DNA from: Ptiloglossa arizonensis
Taxonomy: Eukaryota > Arthropoda > Insecta > Hymenoptera > Colletidae
Assembly (NCBI RefSeq): GCF_051014685.1
Contig: NC_135051.1
Location: 14,093,557 to 14,157,556 of the forward strand
DNA length: 64,000 nucleotides
Reading direction: 5' to 3'
Each line of letters begins with the position of its first letter. Position 1 is the stretch's first letter. Below the pieces are notes generated by a model. The model was not told where the DNA came from. It did no database searches and saw only the letters and a list, made by a program, of their open reading frames with translations. The position numbers were made by a program, and so were the translations under genes. Below, in pieces: positions 36,871 to 49,199 of this stretch.

Positions 36871-39800
36871 TTCGAAGAGAATGGTATAATTTTCATCATT
36901 CCGTACGACTCGATGTCGCAGGCGTTGTGGATATTTCGCGAAACAGCAATTCTCGGCTGCGAGAAAAAATATAATGGAAAGATTAATCGTATTTCACCGC
37001 GATACGTTCCGTAAACGATACAACGCGAATTCGTCGGCTATATTCTTATAACGTTTTTACTCACTTTTTGTTCGCATAATAATACCTCCTCCGTTAGGAA
37101 TTTCTGGCTATCTCGTAATATTTTTACTTCAGTTTTCCGCGATATCTTCCTCGTTGTACTTGCGCGTACAAACGATACGAAAGCACAAGAAACATTGGAT
37201 TAGTCGTAGCGAAAAGGGCGAGATCCAGCGGTACGAGTTGCCATTAAAACTAACAGTGACAAAGAAAAAAGAACGACAGTTTATATGTAGTAGTTTGTAA
37301 TAAAGGTCGCTGCAGTATTTTCAAAGGTTATGTACGCGCCGCATTCCTTGGCACTTTGTATTTACGTTCTCAAAAAGTTTGCGGTTCTCTTAAAAAATGT
37401 GAGAACCTCCATTTTCAACCTTGACATTTTATGTTTCGTGGGTATACGCTAGGTTTATTTAGGGAACCGCCCATCTACGATATATTCAATCTGTATTCTT
37501 ATCGCGGAAGATTCCGTTTAAAAGAAACTTCAGAAACCCTCGATCTTCCATCTAAAAATTTGACGTAGACACTACTCTTGGTCTTTTCTCTTGTTTAATA
37601 AATTTATCGTCCATTTAAGAAGATTGAACACTAATATTCGATGCAAACTAAATTCGATATTCGACAATCTCGAAGAACAGCCCGAACTCGATTAAATTAC
37701 AGATTAATTTCCATTCGAAATTTGTTACATTTACGTCGCGATTCGAGGCAACAAAAAATCACAAATGGCAACGTAAGGTGGAGTGGATTCTTTCGATAAA
37801 TTCTAAAAAAAGAAACGTGCAAAAGTGAGCGACGAATAAAGTTCTAAAGCGAGTGACGCGAGTCGAGAAGTTCAAACGAATATTACATTTCGGAGAATTC
37901 TTTTCGCGAGTTCGCGATTGTCGTCGGTGACAGAGGAAACATGAAAAAAGAGATCGCGTCGAGCATTGTCTCCGAATTCAAGGAAACATTGGAAATCGCG
38001 GGAAAATAGATTGACGGGAGCAGGACTTGTGCTCGCCGTCGGTTGAAATCACCGAATTTTTATGGCGGCCACGCCACTCGGTGTTACGCCAAGTTCGATC
38101 GCGTTTATCGTTTCGCGATCTGTTTTCATTTCGTTTGAATCGCTGACCGTCGATAAAATGATAATTCGTTGAACGATTTAACGAGAAGAATTGCGCGAAA
38201 AAATAACGATTCAATCGGTGAGAAACGTTGAAAAGAATCAGCTACCGAAATTATTTCTTTCGCCTGGTTGTGGAATCACTGTTATACACAAAACCCGTAG
38301 ACATCGATTGTATTAATTTTCGAACAGAGAAACTTTTAACGTTCAATATCCAAATTATTAAATACACAAAAAGAAAGAGCGTGGACTTTTCATATTTTTC
38401 CGATACTCGACGAAATATTACGAACGCGACGAGCTCGCAAATGGAGGACACGGAACGAGTAATGAAAAATAAGTTTCACGCGATAAACTGTCGATTTAAA
38501 TAAAGAACAAGTTGTAAAAACGGCAAGTTGCTCGTGGAAGTTCGCGTAATGGTGGCGACGCGTCGCGACGCCTGCCGTCGGACGTTGGTTCGGCGTAAAA
38601 ATGGAGTCCGGGACGCGTTCGCTCTCTCGTCTCTCAATTTCCTCCCGCGCGTGTTGTTAATAATTTCCAAATTATCGAAATAAATCGTTCATCGTGACGA
38701 CAGAAAGCACGGCTAATTTTACGTCGAGAACAATTGATTTTTGCCACGGTGATAAACGCGATCGTACAAATTCATTCGCGTTGCCACTTCGTTATAATTT
38801 ATGAGACATTATTATCGGCGATTATATAATTCGTTAAGCGAATGCATTTTAATCGCGCGCGGCGCGTTCGAATTATTAACATTTTTCGAGGCAAAACCGA
38901 TGGAAAATTATGGGTAATTCGTGGAAAGTAAAAGCGACTGCGCTTTAAATTTAAACATTAACCGTGACCTTAAAAATTTGCAAGTTTATCCGCGATCGGC
39001 GTGCATTTTCGTCGCGTATAATAATCCGATATTTCACAATGGTGTTTCGCGAAGGTAAACCGTGCCAAAATTGTTGAAACAACGGGGAACGTAAGTTGTC
39101 GTCGCTGAAACGATTTTAACGTTGCAAAAATCGAAAGTCTTTTTATCGTCAGGGGGGGGGGCACAAAATCTAGCTCGTTCTTCTTCCGGAACGTTGTGTA
39201 TCCGTATCGTTGAGTATCCGAAAGAAAAAGTGGAAGAAAAACTTCGCGTCGCGATTCGTTAATGTTTTTACGAGCCGTCGGCAAAAATTTCAGATTCCGT
39301 TTGTGACGTGACAATAAACAGCGAGGAATTTTCTACGAGAAAAGTGAAAGCCTGCTGTCTAGGAAAATATCGTATTAAAAAAATTGCGATACAAATAAAT
39401 AAGTTTCGGAAAATTGAGAGAAATTTCCAACCAGTTGTGAAGTTTCCGACGGGAGAGATTTGCAACGCGATTCTCGGAACTTCCTCGCGCAAAAAAAAAC
39501 CATTCTTTCTATAAAATATTAACAAATTCCTTCTCGTTCGGGATTGTTGCAATTCCCGTTTAAACGTATCACTTTCGAGGAAAGGTTAACCGTAAAATTA
39601 CGTTTCTTCGACGACGAAACTGTACGTGCCCCTAATTATTGTAACTTAACGAGAAATCTAACAAAATGGCGCGCTCGTTCCACGGAAATTTTTGTACATT
39701 TCTGTGCTCGTTACGCGCGATGCTCTCCAGCGTGTCGTAAGATCGGTGTGAATTTACCAATTTATTCCGAGCTTTTCATTCGCACAGTTCATTTTGCCTT

Positions 39801-39915
39801 TAATCCGGATCTTGATCACCATAAAACTTGCACTTGCAAAACTCCAGACGTATGATCGCGTTCGTTACGTTTCCAACCGAAGAAATATTTCAGTTTCATA
39901 ACTGACCGGGTAGCT
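36871..39915. other. Gene-free DNA
   Basis: No gene is recognised. A small hairpin (GGTTCTC..GAGAACC, 37383-37407) and a run of ten G (39152-39161) are present. Short frames on both strands at 37978-38670 and 38970-39855 have no family features. Confidence 0.35.
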
Positions 39916-39918
39916 TTA

Positions 39919-40320
39919 AATTAATACAAGGTATTACAAGAGAAGCTTAAAACTGATTGAAAATAACCGCGAACAGTGCTACCGTTTTTATTCCTATGGC
40001 TGTTTCCTTCGATCGATCCGAAGAAACATTTTTTCGTAAATTTTTAACAACCGTCTTCGAATACTCGTCGATCCTACGAGTTGTTAAACGAATAAGTGAC
40101 ATCAATGTTTCAAACGAATGTCCTGACGCACCGCGAGTTTCGTATTTATACAAATATTTTCAATCATGGGTGTGTTGTTCATAAATATTGTGCAAGCGAA
40201 ATACGATTATTTTTATTTTTTACCGCAAGCTTTTAATTCTGAAGCTTTCGGTGCAACTCGGTCCTTTTATAATAATCGTGCATTTTTTCACGTTTCCTTA
40301 TTATGGCGAAACTTTTGCAC
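39919..40320. repeat. Diverged interspersed repeat, copy A
   Basis: Shares an ordered series of blocks with 45914-46333: ATTAATACAA..GGTATTAC.AG followed by GCTTAAAA at the left; GTGCTACC then GTTTTTATTCC; and, at the right, CACGTTTCCTTATTATGGCGAAAC against CACGTTTTCTTATTACAACG plus AAAC. The overall length (about 400 bp) is similar. Both copies are too decayed to show ends, target duplications or a protein. Confidence 0.5.
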
Positions 40321-43300
40321 TAATACGCGTAATATTAAATACAATATTACTAAACTAAAGTGTAGCGTTGATGCAGTTTTAATACTGAAAAATATAGCGG
40401 TTTGCTTCAATCGAACATTTCGAACTTTAAAGACTTGAAGTGTGTCGACGCAATTTTTGAACAAAAGAAACGATTATTCATCGTGCACGTTTGGATAACA
40501 AATTGTGAATTTCCATTCGTTACATCGCATTAATAAGTTTCGACTTAAATTATCTTCTCCCTAAGAGGCTCCCCAAAATACATACAAATTTTAAAGTTAG
40601 ATACACTTTAACATTTCCTTTGAGCAAAAAAAGCCAATGAAAACCGATCAAAATAACTCTCAGAGTAATTAACCAAGTTCGAAATAGCGTACGAATTAAA
40701 TATCAATAACGAAAAAATATCTGCACATTGAACAAACATTTCTATTTCGTATTGAGAGCTTTCATAATACTTTACACCTTATTGGGCAATGAAATTAATT
40801 AATCGAATAAATCGTTGCGACAGTTGTCATAAAATATTGTACAATTAATAGTGACTACAAATTGTCAACGTCCAACACCTTCGACGATACAAAAGAATCG
40901 TTTCACTCTTGATCCAAGTGTCACAATTCGATAATGGGAATACACGTTTAAAGTCACTGCACGAAAGTAACTCCTACATTTCCATCGGTGAACAAAATTC
41001 TCCAAAGTCTTAATCGAATTGTTTAATTACTTTCGGGCCGAATGTAGAGGGCAAAATTGACGAATCAGTTGGTTCTGTGTGAATGATCATTTTTCGAAGA
41101 AGGAAGGAGAATGTAATTAAGAGTCGAAATAAGAGTAGGAGACGGTAATTAAATACGCTATGGTGCCAGCTGACAGATTTTTGCTTATTAACCGCCCACC
41201 ACTGGGCCCGGGTATTGAATTTCATTTATTTTTTATACCTCGTCGGCTGTCAATAGCTTCCTCTTCCAATTTTTCTACCGTTTTGATTAATTTACGTGGG
41301 CGTGCACGCACGTGTCACCGACTATCCGCAACGACGACTTAAAATTCGAAATTTATACCGACTATATCGAGAAGAACATGGACACCGTTTCCACAAGTGT
41401 TTGCTTTGTTTCAAGAAATGCAACGAACAAACGCGTGCCACTCTATTTCGCCAAATTGCCCCGCTGACAGCGATTCTACTTTAATTAACAAAGATCCATG
41501 ACCCGCGTAGCCACTATCCACCGTTTGGATATTCGTTAGTTTTCTTTTTAATAATTCTCTTTGGTAACTCTCAAGTTTACTTTTCTGTTAAGATCGCCAC
41601 AATGTTCAAAGGAGGTTACAATTAGGAAATATCCAATGTCGAATTATTTATTCGCTGGACTCGCGGCGAAACCGAAATTTAAGGTCTGACATTTTAAAGT
41701 AATCAAATTTTAATGGATAAATCTTTTTTATGGAATATAAATTTATTTCATTACACTTTTTATTCGTATGATAAGGAAACGAGTCTCAAGCCCCGTCTAA
41801 TACTTTATTAAATGAATGAATACAAGGCACGAATTTTTTATTGAACTTTTCGTTTGTGTAGTAAATGAAAATAGAACAAAGTTACAAGTATCGATCGATA
41901 AAGTAAATATGTATAAAAAGTGTACTAAATTCTAAGATAGTCATCAGTGAGTCGTTATCGATTTTCGTGTAAGTAACATCTGTGAGTTAAAGGTTGAAAA
42001 TTAAATAATGATTTTTTGGTTAGCCCTCGGCCACCTGAGATCCGCCATTAGAAATATCCAACCATATAGTTTTCGAAGAAACGAGTAAGAAATAGAAAAT
42101 GTGCAAAGTATCTCTTATTATGAAGCTTTAAATTGTGAGATACACAATGAACAAATCACCTGTCTCGAACAGCATCGTGTACATCGAGAAATTTCCATGT
42201 TAACCAGTGGACTTTATCCAACAGAGAAAAAAGACATCTGCCTCAGACCTCGGTAAATATGGGCCCCTAAAATCGATGATTCGAAAACTCGTTACCGTTA
42301 TATATACAAAAAATAATTTTTATTATTCAAAAAGTTTCGTCCATATGATCAAATATTAGCATCGCCAAATTAAAACTTTTTTCGTAAATTCCTATTAGAA
42401 ATACATGGGTAAAATAATTATTCTTTGTTCATAAATAAGTTGCAAATTGTTCTCAAAATTCTCTTGGACAACAAAATTTAAGTAATCAATCAAAATGATG
42501 TAACAAACAAAAGTGATTACAATGAACTAATGTACAATTTCTCGGTTCAAAGAGCACTGGTCAAATAAAGTAATAAAAACGCTTATTAGATTAAGTGTAG
42601 GTAACGTATATAATTTCTGAATTATTCTTCTGGATTATATACTCCTCTCGCGTTATATAGTTTATTTGTCTTGTTGCTCCGAAAAAATGAACTTGAATTT
42701 ACAAAATTTTGAAAATGTTCTTTATTCACTTTTTCTTTGGACAGGGGCCCCGTAAAAGTATAATGCACCGTTGATGTTAACCGATATCTTATTTAAGTTG
42801 TCGATGAAAAGGAAGAATGAACTTTTCCTTAATAATTTTCTTTTAAGTAACATTTCATTCTCACAGTTCACTTTTGTTCGAATATCCAATCAAGTCTAAT
42901 CAGTAAGAATATATCAAAGATAACTGATTTGAAAACAATTTTTTAACCGTGTGGTTTCATTTTTTTAAATCTTTTTCGATAACGATAATAAACAGAAGAA
43001 TCTAGAATAAATTACAATTTTTTAAAACATTTTCACCATGATACATGTCAATACATAAAATGTCCGTCATTGGCATAAATTTTAATCCGATATATATATA
43101 TGTAAATGATTTAAAAAAGAAACGATAATTAAATTGTCACAGTTTGTAAAATATTGGAGCTAGTAACTGAAATGGCAAAAGGCAGAAGAGAAACAGAAAT
43201 TTTTTAATCGAAACACAGACTATTTTTTTACCGAATTTGCCTCGCGTAAATCTATTCGTTCTCCTTTCTAACATTAAAGTAAGTCGATTAGGGGACAAAA

Positions 43301-44080
43301 GAACTCGGTTTAATGCGAAAATAGCACGAAAGAAAAAAAAAAAAAAAAAACTAGGCAAGTATAATGCGCATTGTTCGGTAGAAATACCCGATGTAACGTA
43401 GTTGTGCTCGCTGCGTAACAGATTGAAAAATAAGAAAAACGTTGCGTTAGTTCTTCCCAGTAAGCGTCTAAAAGGCTTGAAATTTTAATCTCTTTGAAAG
43501 TTCCATTCTCAGTCGGGGCATTTTATCGCTGTTCCTTAAAAATCCATGAAAAACCCACGACTCTGAAAATGATTTTTCACTTTCATCTTTTCCTTCATTC
43601 GAACGAAACACGCGACAGAAATAGAACAATAAAAGAAGGAAGGCGGCGATAAATATCGATGCAGCATCGCGTTGCTTGAGTCACTTGTTTCCGGATAAAT
43701 ATCTTGCCGAGAAGAGTATATTGACACACCGGGTCGCCGATATAAACTTATATTAATCGACGTGACGTATCGATCGGTGCGGGCCGAATAGATACGAATG
43801 GCTTGTTTCCGCCGATCGGTCCACCGGTAAAAAGCCAGTTCTCTGTATTTTTTCCCTCGGCGGTGCCTCGAGGTAATTTATAAATCTAAACAACCATAAG
43901 TAATGCGCGTAACAACGCGCCGAACTGTAACTTTTACTACGGCGACAAAATGCTGGCTGGGTATAAATCAATACCGGAACGTTTTCGACGAGAGAGAAAA
44001 AAATTGTTGTTTGGCATACATTTTTTCGTCCGATCGGTGTAAGTGAAAGTATTCGAATTGAAAAAGAAATAAATAAAAAA
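40321..44080. other. AT-rich gene-free DNA
   Basis: No gene is recognised. Contains a run of 18 A at 43333-43350. A short stretch around 41160-41215, with CAGCTG and GGGCCCGGG, is more GC-rich than its surroundings but has no assignable function. Confidence 0.35.
43333..43350. repeat. Poly(A) run, 18 bases
   Basis: Uninterrupted A18. No retroposon body or target duplication is seen around it. Confidence 0.9.
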
Positions 44081-44084
44081 AAAA

Positions 44085-44110
44085 AGAGAGAGAGAGAGAG
44101 AGGGAGAGAA
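44085..44110. repeat. (GA)n microsatellite
   Basis: A GA run directly after an A run; one GGGA interruption. Confidence 0.85.
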
Positions 44111-45735
44111 GGCAAAAAATGAAAAAGCTAAAACTGCCGGAACAAAAATAGGAATAAACGATGCGCGACTCTTTCTCCTTTAAACGCGTCGATGCGTTTC
44201 GATTCGATTTTCGCGCGTTCTCCTCGCTCCTCTCGTCTCCTTACTCTCGATTTCTGGAGAACGTCCCTGTGTGACTGCAAGATTACATATTCATGTACCA
44301 CTCGTGTATATAGATTAACTACATAACGGTACCCGTGGAGCGTATGTACGGACCGTTTGATAGCAAGCGAGAGTGAAACCGGAAATGGATCGATCGACGG
44401 CACATTGTCACCTCGAAGAGGCCGTTGCACGGGACCAATCGATAATCAATTTCCATATTTCTTTAAACCGTTGGGAAAGAACGCGACCGCGTCGAGGAAC
44501 GATTGTTTATTCATTTTCACGGTTTCGTTCGCGACTGAAAATACGAGTCCACGTTGTGGAAATTCGGACACTCGATCGGTATCGTTCATCGCGCGAATAT
44601 TTTGCGCTAAAAGTTTCCTTCCTTCGAGATGAAAAATTTACCTCGAAATTGTTCGCGAAAGATAACGATGAATTTCTTCGTCAACGGGCTTAGATTGAAA
44701 TTCATTGACGTCGACGTATCGGGGACAATGCTCCTAACGGAAATATTAATGAACGTATTACCAACAAAGTAAGCGGTATATTAAACCATGTTCAATTACT
44801 ACCGCATGGCAGCTAATATTTCTTCTTTGTAAATAATCGATTGCGATCGAATACGTTCCCGTGCGATGTGTCGGTATGTAAACGAGTCCCTCTGTTTATT
44901 TTTGTTGCCACACATTACACAAGCATCGAAATTATAAATTCCCCTCTGTCCGTTAGGAACCAAAATAGGGAAAAACAATCTACGAGCATTTGCAATTCTC
45001 TTGGCGGTTCTCCCGAAGGAACGCGTAAATAAAAATATCTGGTGATCGAGTGCGTTCGATTAAAAAATCACAGGTACGGATAAGCGCGAGCTTTGAGACG
45101 ATCTACGAATTATCGAGTTTGGTTTATGAACGAGAACGAGGAGGATCGCGGTTCATTCTCCATTGAACGGAAAAAAAAAGATGAAAAAAAAAAAGAAAAA
45201 AAAAAAACATGGATAATTAAAATTCACGAAAGCGAGAAAACTCGAATTGCAGAGGGATTAATGTAACGCAATAGGAACGAACGATCAGAAGCAAACTGAA
45301 AGTGGTACCCGGTGCGGTACCATCGGTATTGGAATGCAAATTATTAACGCTCGTATTTGGAGAAGTTGGTCCACGAACTTTTTCTCGGTATTTTATTTTA
45401 TCCAATCAATTTACCTTCAGGAGGCTTAATGAAATTTCGCCCCGTATCGAACGGAAGCTCGCGGCGGCTGCGATCCGCGTCGATTTTCAACGACCAGCGT
45501 GCCAAATATCCGAGGCATTGATCCGACAATATTTTAAGTAACAAGATTTTCGTGCGGGAATTTTCGTTTAAGAATTTTCGAACTGAACTCGTTCCGAAAG
45601 TCCCGTGAAAAACGCGTAGACGATTCGTCGAGACTCCTTCTCGAGAAATATCGTCCCTACGATTCCGAATCGAGAGAGTTCCTCTCGGTTACGTCGTTCC
45701 GGTTCCTTCGCAATTTTCGTTCGCTCGCGCGGAGA
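44111..45735. other. Gene-free DNA with an A-rich run
   Basis: No gene is recognised. Bases 45171-45207 are almost pure A with G or TG interruptions. Overlapping frames at 44357-44693 (plus) and 44128-44430 (minus) are unrecognised. Confidence 0.35.
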
Positions 45736-45884
45736 ACGCGTTTCAATGTTTCGTCAATTTCGGACTTCCCGGTTCCACTTTCGTCGTAATTTTCACCCGC
45801 ATTCGCACGCGGTTCAACGTCTTGTCAATTTTTACGTGTTTTTTCCCCAGGTGCCATTAGAGGTGCCATTAGTGGTGCCATTTT
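45736..45884. repeat. Small tandem duplications: 71-bp spacing pair and 12-bp triplet
   Basis: ACGCGTTTCAATGTTTCGTC (from 45736) and ACGCGGTTCAACGTCTTGTC (from 45807) are diverged copies 71 bp apart. Immediately after a pyrimidine tract ending TTTTCCCCAG come three 12-bp copies of AGGTGCCATTAG (45849-45860, 45861-45872, 45873-45884; the last has two or three changes). The pyrimidine-AG context looks like a 3' splice site, but no exon with coding features follows. Confidence 0.6.
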
Positions 45885-45913
45885 AGAACACGCTATTGGA
45901 ACGGGAAATTTTA

Positions 45914-46333
45914 CATTAATACAACGGTATTACGAGGGATGCTTAAAAACGAATAAAAATAAAAATAATCACCCGTGCTACCAGTTTTTATTCCGCGTCT
46001 TTCCACAACTGTTTTTTCCAGTTAACCTAAACGACCGTTCTTTCGGAGATTTAACGAGTCTTGATTAAAATTTTCAACGAGACGAACTTGATATTTTCTA
46101 CTCTTCATAGAAATGGAAGTGTACAAAATGAACGAATAAAAATAAAAAGAAACACAAATTTCTGGATTATCGTCGACGAATTGTTCAAAATTACTATTTA
46201 AGGATATTGTTCGAGTGTCGAGGGATATCGTTACGTTTATTTATCATTTTCATCCGGTGCGAGCTTTAATTTTGCTCAGACATTTTGCAATAATTGCGCG
46301 TTTCCCCACGTTTTCTTATTACAACGAAACAGT
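45914..46333. repeat. Diverged interspersed repeat, copy B
   Basis: The second copy of the repeat at 39919-40320, same orientation, about 6 kb away. The best matching blocks are at the left end (CATTAATACAACGGTATTAC, GCTTAAAAAC, GTGCTACC) and the right end (CACGTTTTCTTATTACAACG). The middle is poorly conserved. Confidence 0.5.
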
Positions 46334-46975
46334 ACACGATAGACACACTTCGATATCAACTTCATTAATATTAAACGCGTTAAAAATGTCCAGTTTCGCG
46401 CTCCCGATAATATCCCCTCTATTTCACGATATCCACGTGGTAAATATCGTTTAAAAATTACACACGAAGCTCGAACCCCTCGTCCCGAGAAAACATATTT
46501 TCAAGTTCAATTTCCAAATCTTCGAGTCCTCGATTTTATCGTTTCACCTCCTTCGTGAATCTCGTATCTTTCTCGCTCGTTACATTGCTCTCTTCTCGAA
46601 GTACCATAAGCTTCGTTTCAACGTTTTCTCGATAATCACGTCGACGTTCCGTCGACTCAACTCTCGGCCATTTTGTAACGACCCATTGCCCCGAGTCTTC
46701 AATCGAACCGAAGTTTCTTACGATCATCCTCCCCGACTTAAAACACCAGGCCGCGTACCCACATCGGAGGCCTCCGAAAATTAATCAGAAATTCCCACAA
46801 CGGAAAGCTCGGTAACCATTGCTTCGTTTCAACGTTTTCTCGGTATTCACGTGGACGTTTCGTCGACTCAGCGTTCGGCCATTTTATAACGCCCCATTGC
46901 CTGGAGTCTTCCATCCAACCGGAGCTTCTTACGGTCATCTTCTCTGACTCAAAATACGAGGCCTCTGAAAATTAA

Positions 46976-47189
46976 CACTAGAACCATTAAAGGAGTCAAT
47001 TTGACCTGTTTAAAAATTTTTTAAATTACTTAATTATTAACTGTATCTTCGCTTAGAATATTCGTGTACAATTATTAAAATAGACAACTAACGATACTCG
47101 TAAATTAATTTACTTTATTCCCATATCTAACCTCGAAGATACGTGATCTGATGCAAATAGGAATATGTTCACTGTTGGTAGTTTTAATG
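46976..47189. mobile_element. Short piggyBac-like non-autonomous element, copy 1 (214 bp)
   Basis: Starts CACTAGAACCATTAA immediately after TTAA (46972-46975). Ends with a sequence whose reverse complement is CATTAAAACTACCAACAG, followed by TTAA (47190-47193). A subterminal GTCAATTTGACC palindrome lies near the left end. The insertion point corresponds to TTAA in the host repeat unit, which is intact and unoccupied at 46781. No coding sequence. Confidence 0.8.
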
Positions 47190-47267
47190 TTAATAAAAAA
47201 TTACAGTCATCTTCCTCGACTTAAAACACAAGGCCTCGCACCCACATCGGAGGACTCTGAAAATTAA

Positions 47268-47484
47268 CACTAGAACAGTCAAAAGAGTCAATTTGACCTG
47301 TCTCGAAATTTTTAAAAATTACTCAATTATTAACTGTATCTTCGCCTACGATATTCGTGTACAATTATTAGAATAGACAACTAACGATACTCGTAAATTA
47401 ATTTGCTCTATTCCCACCTAACCTCGAAGATACTTACGTGGTCTGATGCAAATAGGAATATGTTCACTGTCGGTAGTTCTAGTG
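47268..47484. mobile_element. Short piggyBac-like non-autonomous element, copy 2 (217 bp)
   Basis: Starts CACTAGAACAGTCAAAAGAG after TTAA (47264-47267). The reverse complement of its end is CACTAGAACTACCGACAG; it is followed by TTAG (47485-47488), one change from TTAA. It aligns with copy 1 along its whole length at high identity. Its right flank (AAATTCCCGAAACG..AAGCTCGGTAA) is the same host sequence that follows the unoccupied TTAA sites. The 292-bp spacing between copies suggests duplication of element plus host rather than two insertions. Confidence 0.8.
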
Positions 47485-48662
47485 TTAGTAAAAAATTCCC
47501 GAAACGAGAAGCTCGGTAAGGATAGCTTGGTTTCAACGTTTCCTCGATATTCACCTCGATGCTCGGCCATTTTATAACGTCCCATTGCCCGGAGTCTTCC
47601 ATCTGACCGTAGCTCCTTACGGTCACCCTCCCCAACTGGAAACCCGAGGCCCCGTAGCCGCATCGGAGGCCTCCGAAAATTAATCAGAAATTCCCGGGAA
47701 CGGAAAGCTCGGTAACCAAGAAGGGAGCGAGATGAGACGAGTTGGGGCGAGGGCGGCGAAGCATTCTGCCTGGCTGATCGCATTTCGTCATCATCAAAGT
47801 ACAATTCGTGGCCATCAGCGGCAGAACGGTTCATCCGTGCGGGCAAAGGGGATCCCATCAAGCCGCGGAAGGAGCCATTTCTGTCCTGATGAACTTTACG
47901 GAGAATCACGAAGACGGGAACGCGGGTGGGTACGGGACGGCGAAAGGGTCGTGGAACGGGGCGAAGAGAGGAGTCGGAGAGAAACATGGCGGAGAAAGGG
48001 AGAAAAAGGAGTCGGGCAAGAGGCGGAGACAAAGTCGTCGAGCACGGGCGAACCGACGCCGGCACGGGCCTGGGGAATTAATTAAAAATTATCCGAAAAC
48101 AAAATTCGCCGACAAAGGGGTCGTCGAGGCGATGAGGGACGGCGAGTGGGAGGGATAGTGGGTGTTCTCGGGCGTCGTGGCGGTCGCGCGCGACGCCGAG
48201 CGTCGTTTTCGGCGACTGCCGCGATATCGTTCATTGTTACCAAGGCCCTACGCGGTAGGATTCCGTTGGTGGCGATGCTCGGAGAGCGGCAACCGGGGCT
48301 GCGATACGACCGGCATAATATTTCAAAGTGCCTAAACCGAAACGGGCGGGACAATGGAGGGCAGCCATCTTCTACGAGGTTCGCATCAACGTGGAGCACC
48401 CCGCGCTTACCCTATCAGCGAGGCCGTACAACGCGGAGAAACACGAGGACAAGAGGGTTGCCGAGGGTTGGCCTGAGGTTGAGGGATCGTTTAGCATTCG
48501 TCGTCGTTTTCGTTTCTACGACGGGGGTGCCCGAACCGACCGAGAGAAAGAGAGGGACCAGAGACGAGGGAGACAGAGGAAAAGGGTGGACGATGATGTT
48601 CCTCGCCCTCGGATTCTTTCTCCCTCCGGTGGGCTCCTGTCCCGATCCCTTTCGCTCGACGT

Positions 48663-48700
48663 CCCCCCCACACCCACTCCCCAACTACCCTCCCGCACCC
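48663..48700 (-). other. G-quadruplex motif on the minus strand
   Basis: Six C runs of three or more on the plus strand (48663-48669, 48673-48675, 48679-48682, 48688-48690, 48692-48694, 48698-48700) with short loops. Confidence 0.55.
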
Positions 48701-48791
48701 TTCGCCGCTGTTTCACTGTTTCACTTGGAAAAAGCAAGTCTCCCGCAAACAAAGGGCCGCCGTGCCAGATAGGCCTGGCCTGGATAAGCGG

Positions 48792-48843
48792 CCGATCGCG
48801 CGATTATAACGGCAGGGATAATGCTTATTATGCGCCGCAGCAC
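48792..48843. repeat. 52-bp sequence shared with 51781-51832, copy 1
   Basis: Aligns without gaps to 51781-51832, with about 40 of 52 bases identical. Shared words include CCGATCG, CGGCAGG, ATAATG and TATTATGCG. The minus-strand translation is open in both places and aligns residue by residue (RRII.IIPA). See the paired entry. Confidence 0.55.
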
Positions 48844-49199
48844 GGCCAACGCTGTCGTTTCAGTCCTCGTGGGAACGAGTTCTAACGGAGGACAACGCGA
48901 CTCGCCTTCTCAAGGATTAACCGGCTACCACCATTTCCCTTTAGCTGCTTTTTTTGGGGGTTTTCCACCCGCGCCCAGTTGCCGTTTCTATTTTACGCTA
49001 ATGGCTCGCTCCTCTTTTCGTTTTCCTTTTTGTTTTTTTTTTTTTTTCTTTTTCTTTTTTCTCTCTACGGCCACCAACGATGGAACGGGGATCAAAACGG
49101 ATTCTCGAACCGCACCGTCGACAACCGTATAACCGTTTCCGGTCCCCCTTCGCGCAGGGGTTCTACACGCTCTCGTCGAGGTAAGAATAATTCAACGAT

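Larger units (their letters stand above)
46555..47725. repeat. 211-bp tandem repeat interrupted by two TTAA elements
   Basis: The host unit carries TTCAACGTTTTCTCG, CTCGGCCATTTTATAACG, CCCATTGCC.GGAGTCTTCC, GGCCTCCGAAAATTAA and AGAAATTCCC..AACGG.AAGCTCGGTAA. CGGCCATTTT landmarks are at 46665, 46876 and 47564; the first two are 211 bp apart and the third is displaced by the inserted elements and a partial extra unit. Unoccupied TTAA sites are visible at 46781-46784 and 47680-47683. On the minus strand parts of the unit stay open in one frame, but the copies vary at many residues and frames shift, so I do not call a gene. Confidence 0.85.

Noticed and set aside
47418..48885. Frames of 215, 208 and 185 codons
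   Set aside because: They are mutually overlapping on both strands, in GC-rich DNA, with Arg/Pro-rich products and no family features. The 215-codon one runs into the 211-bp repeat and a TTAA element.
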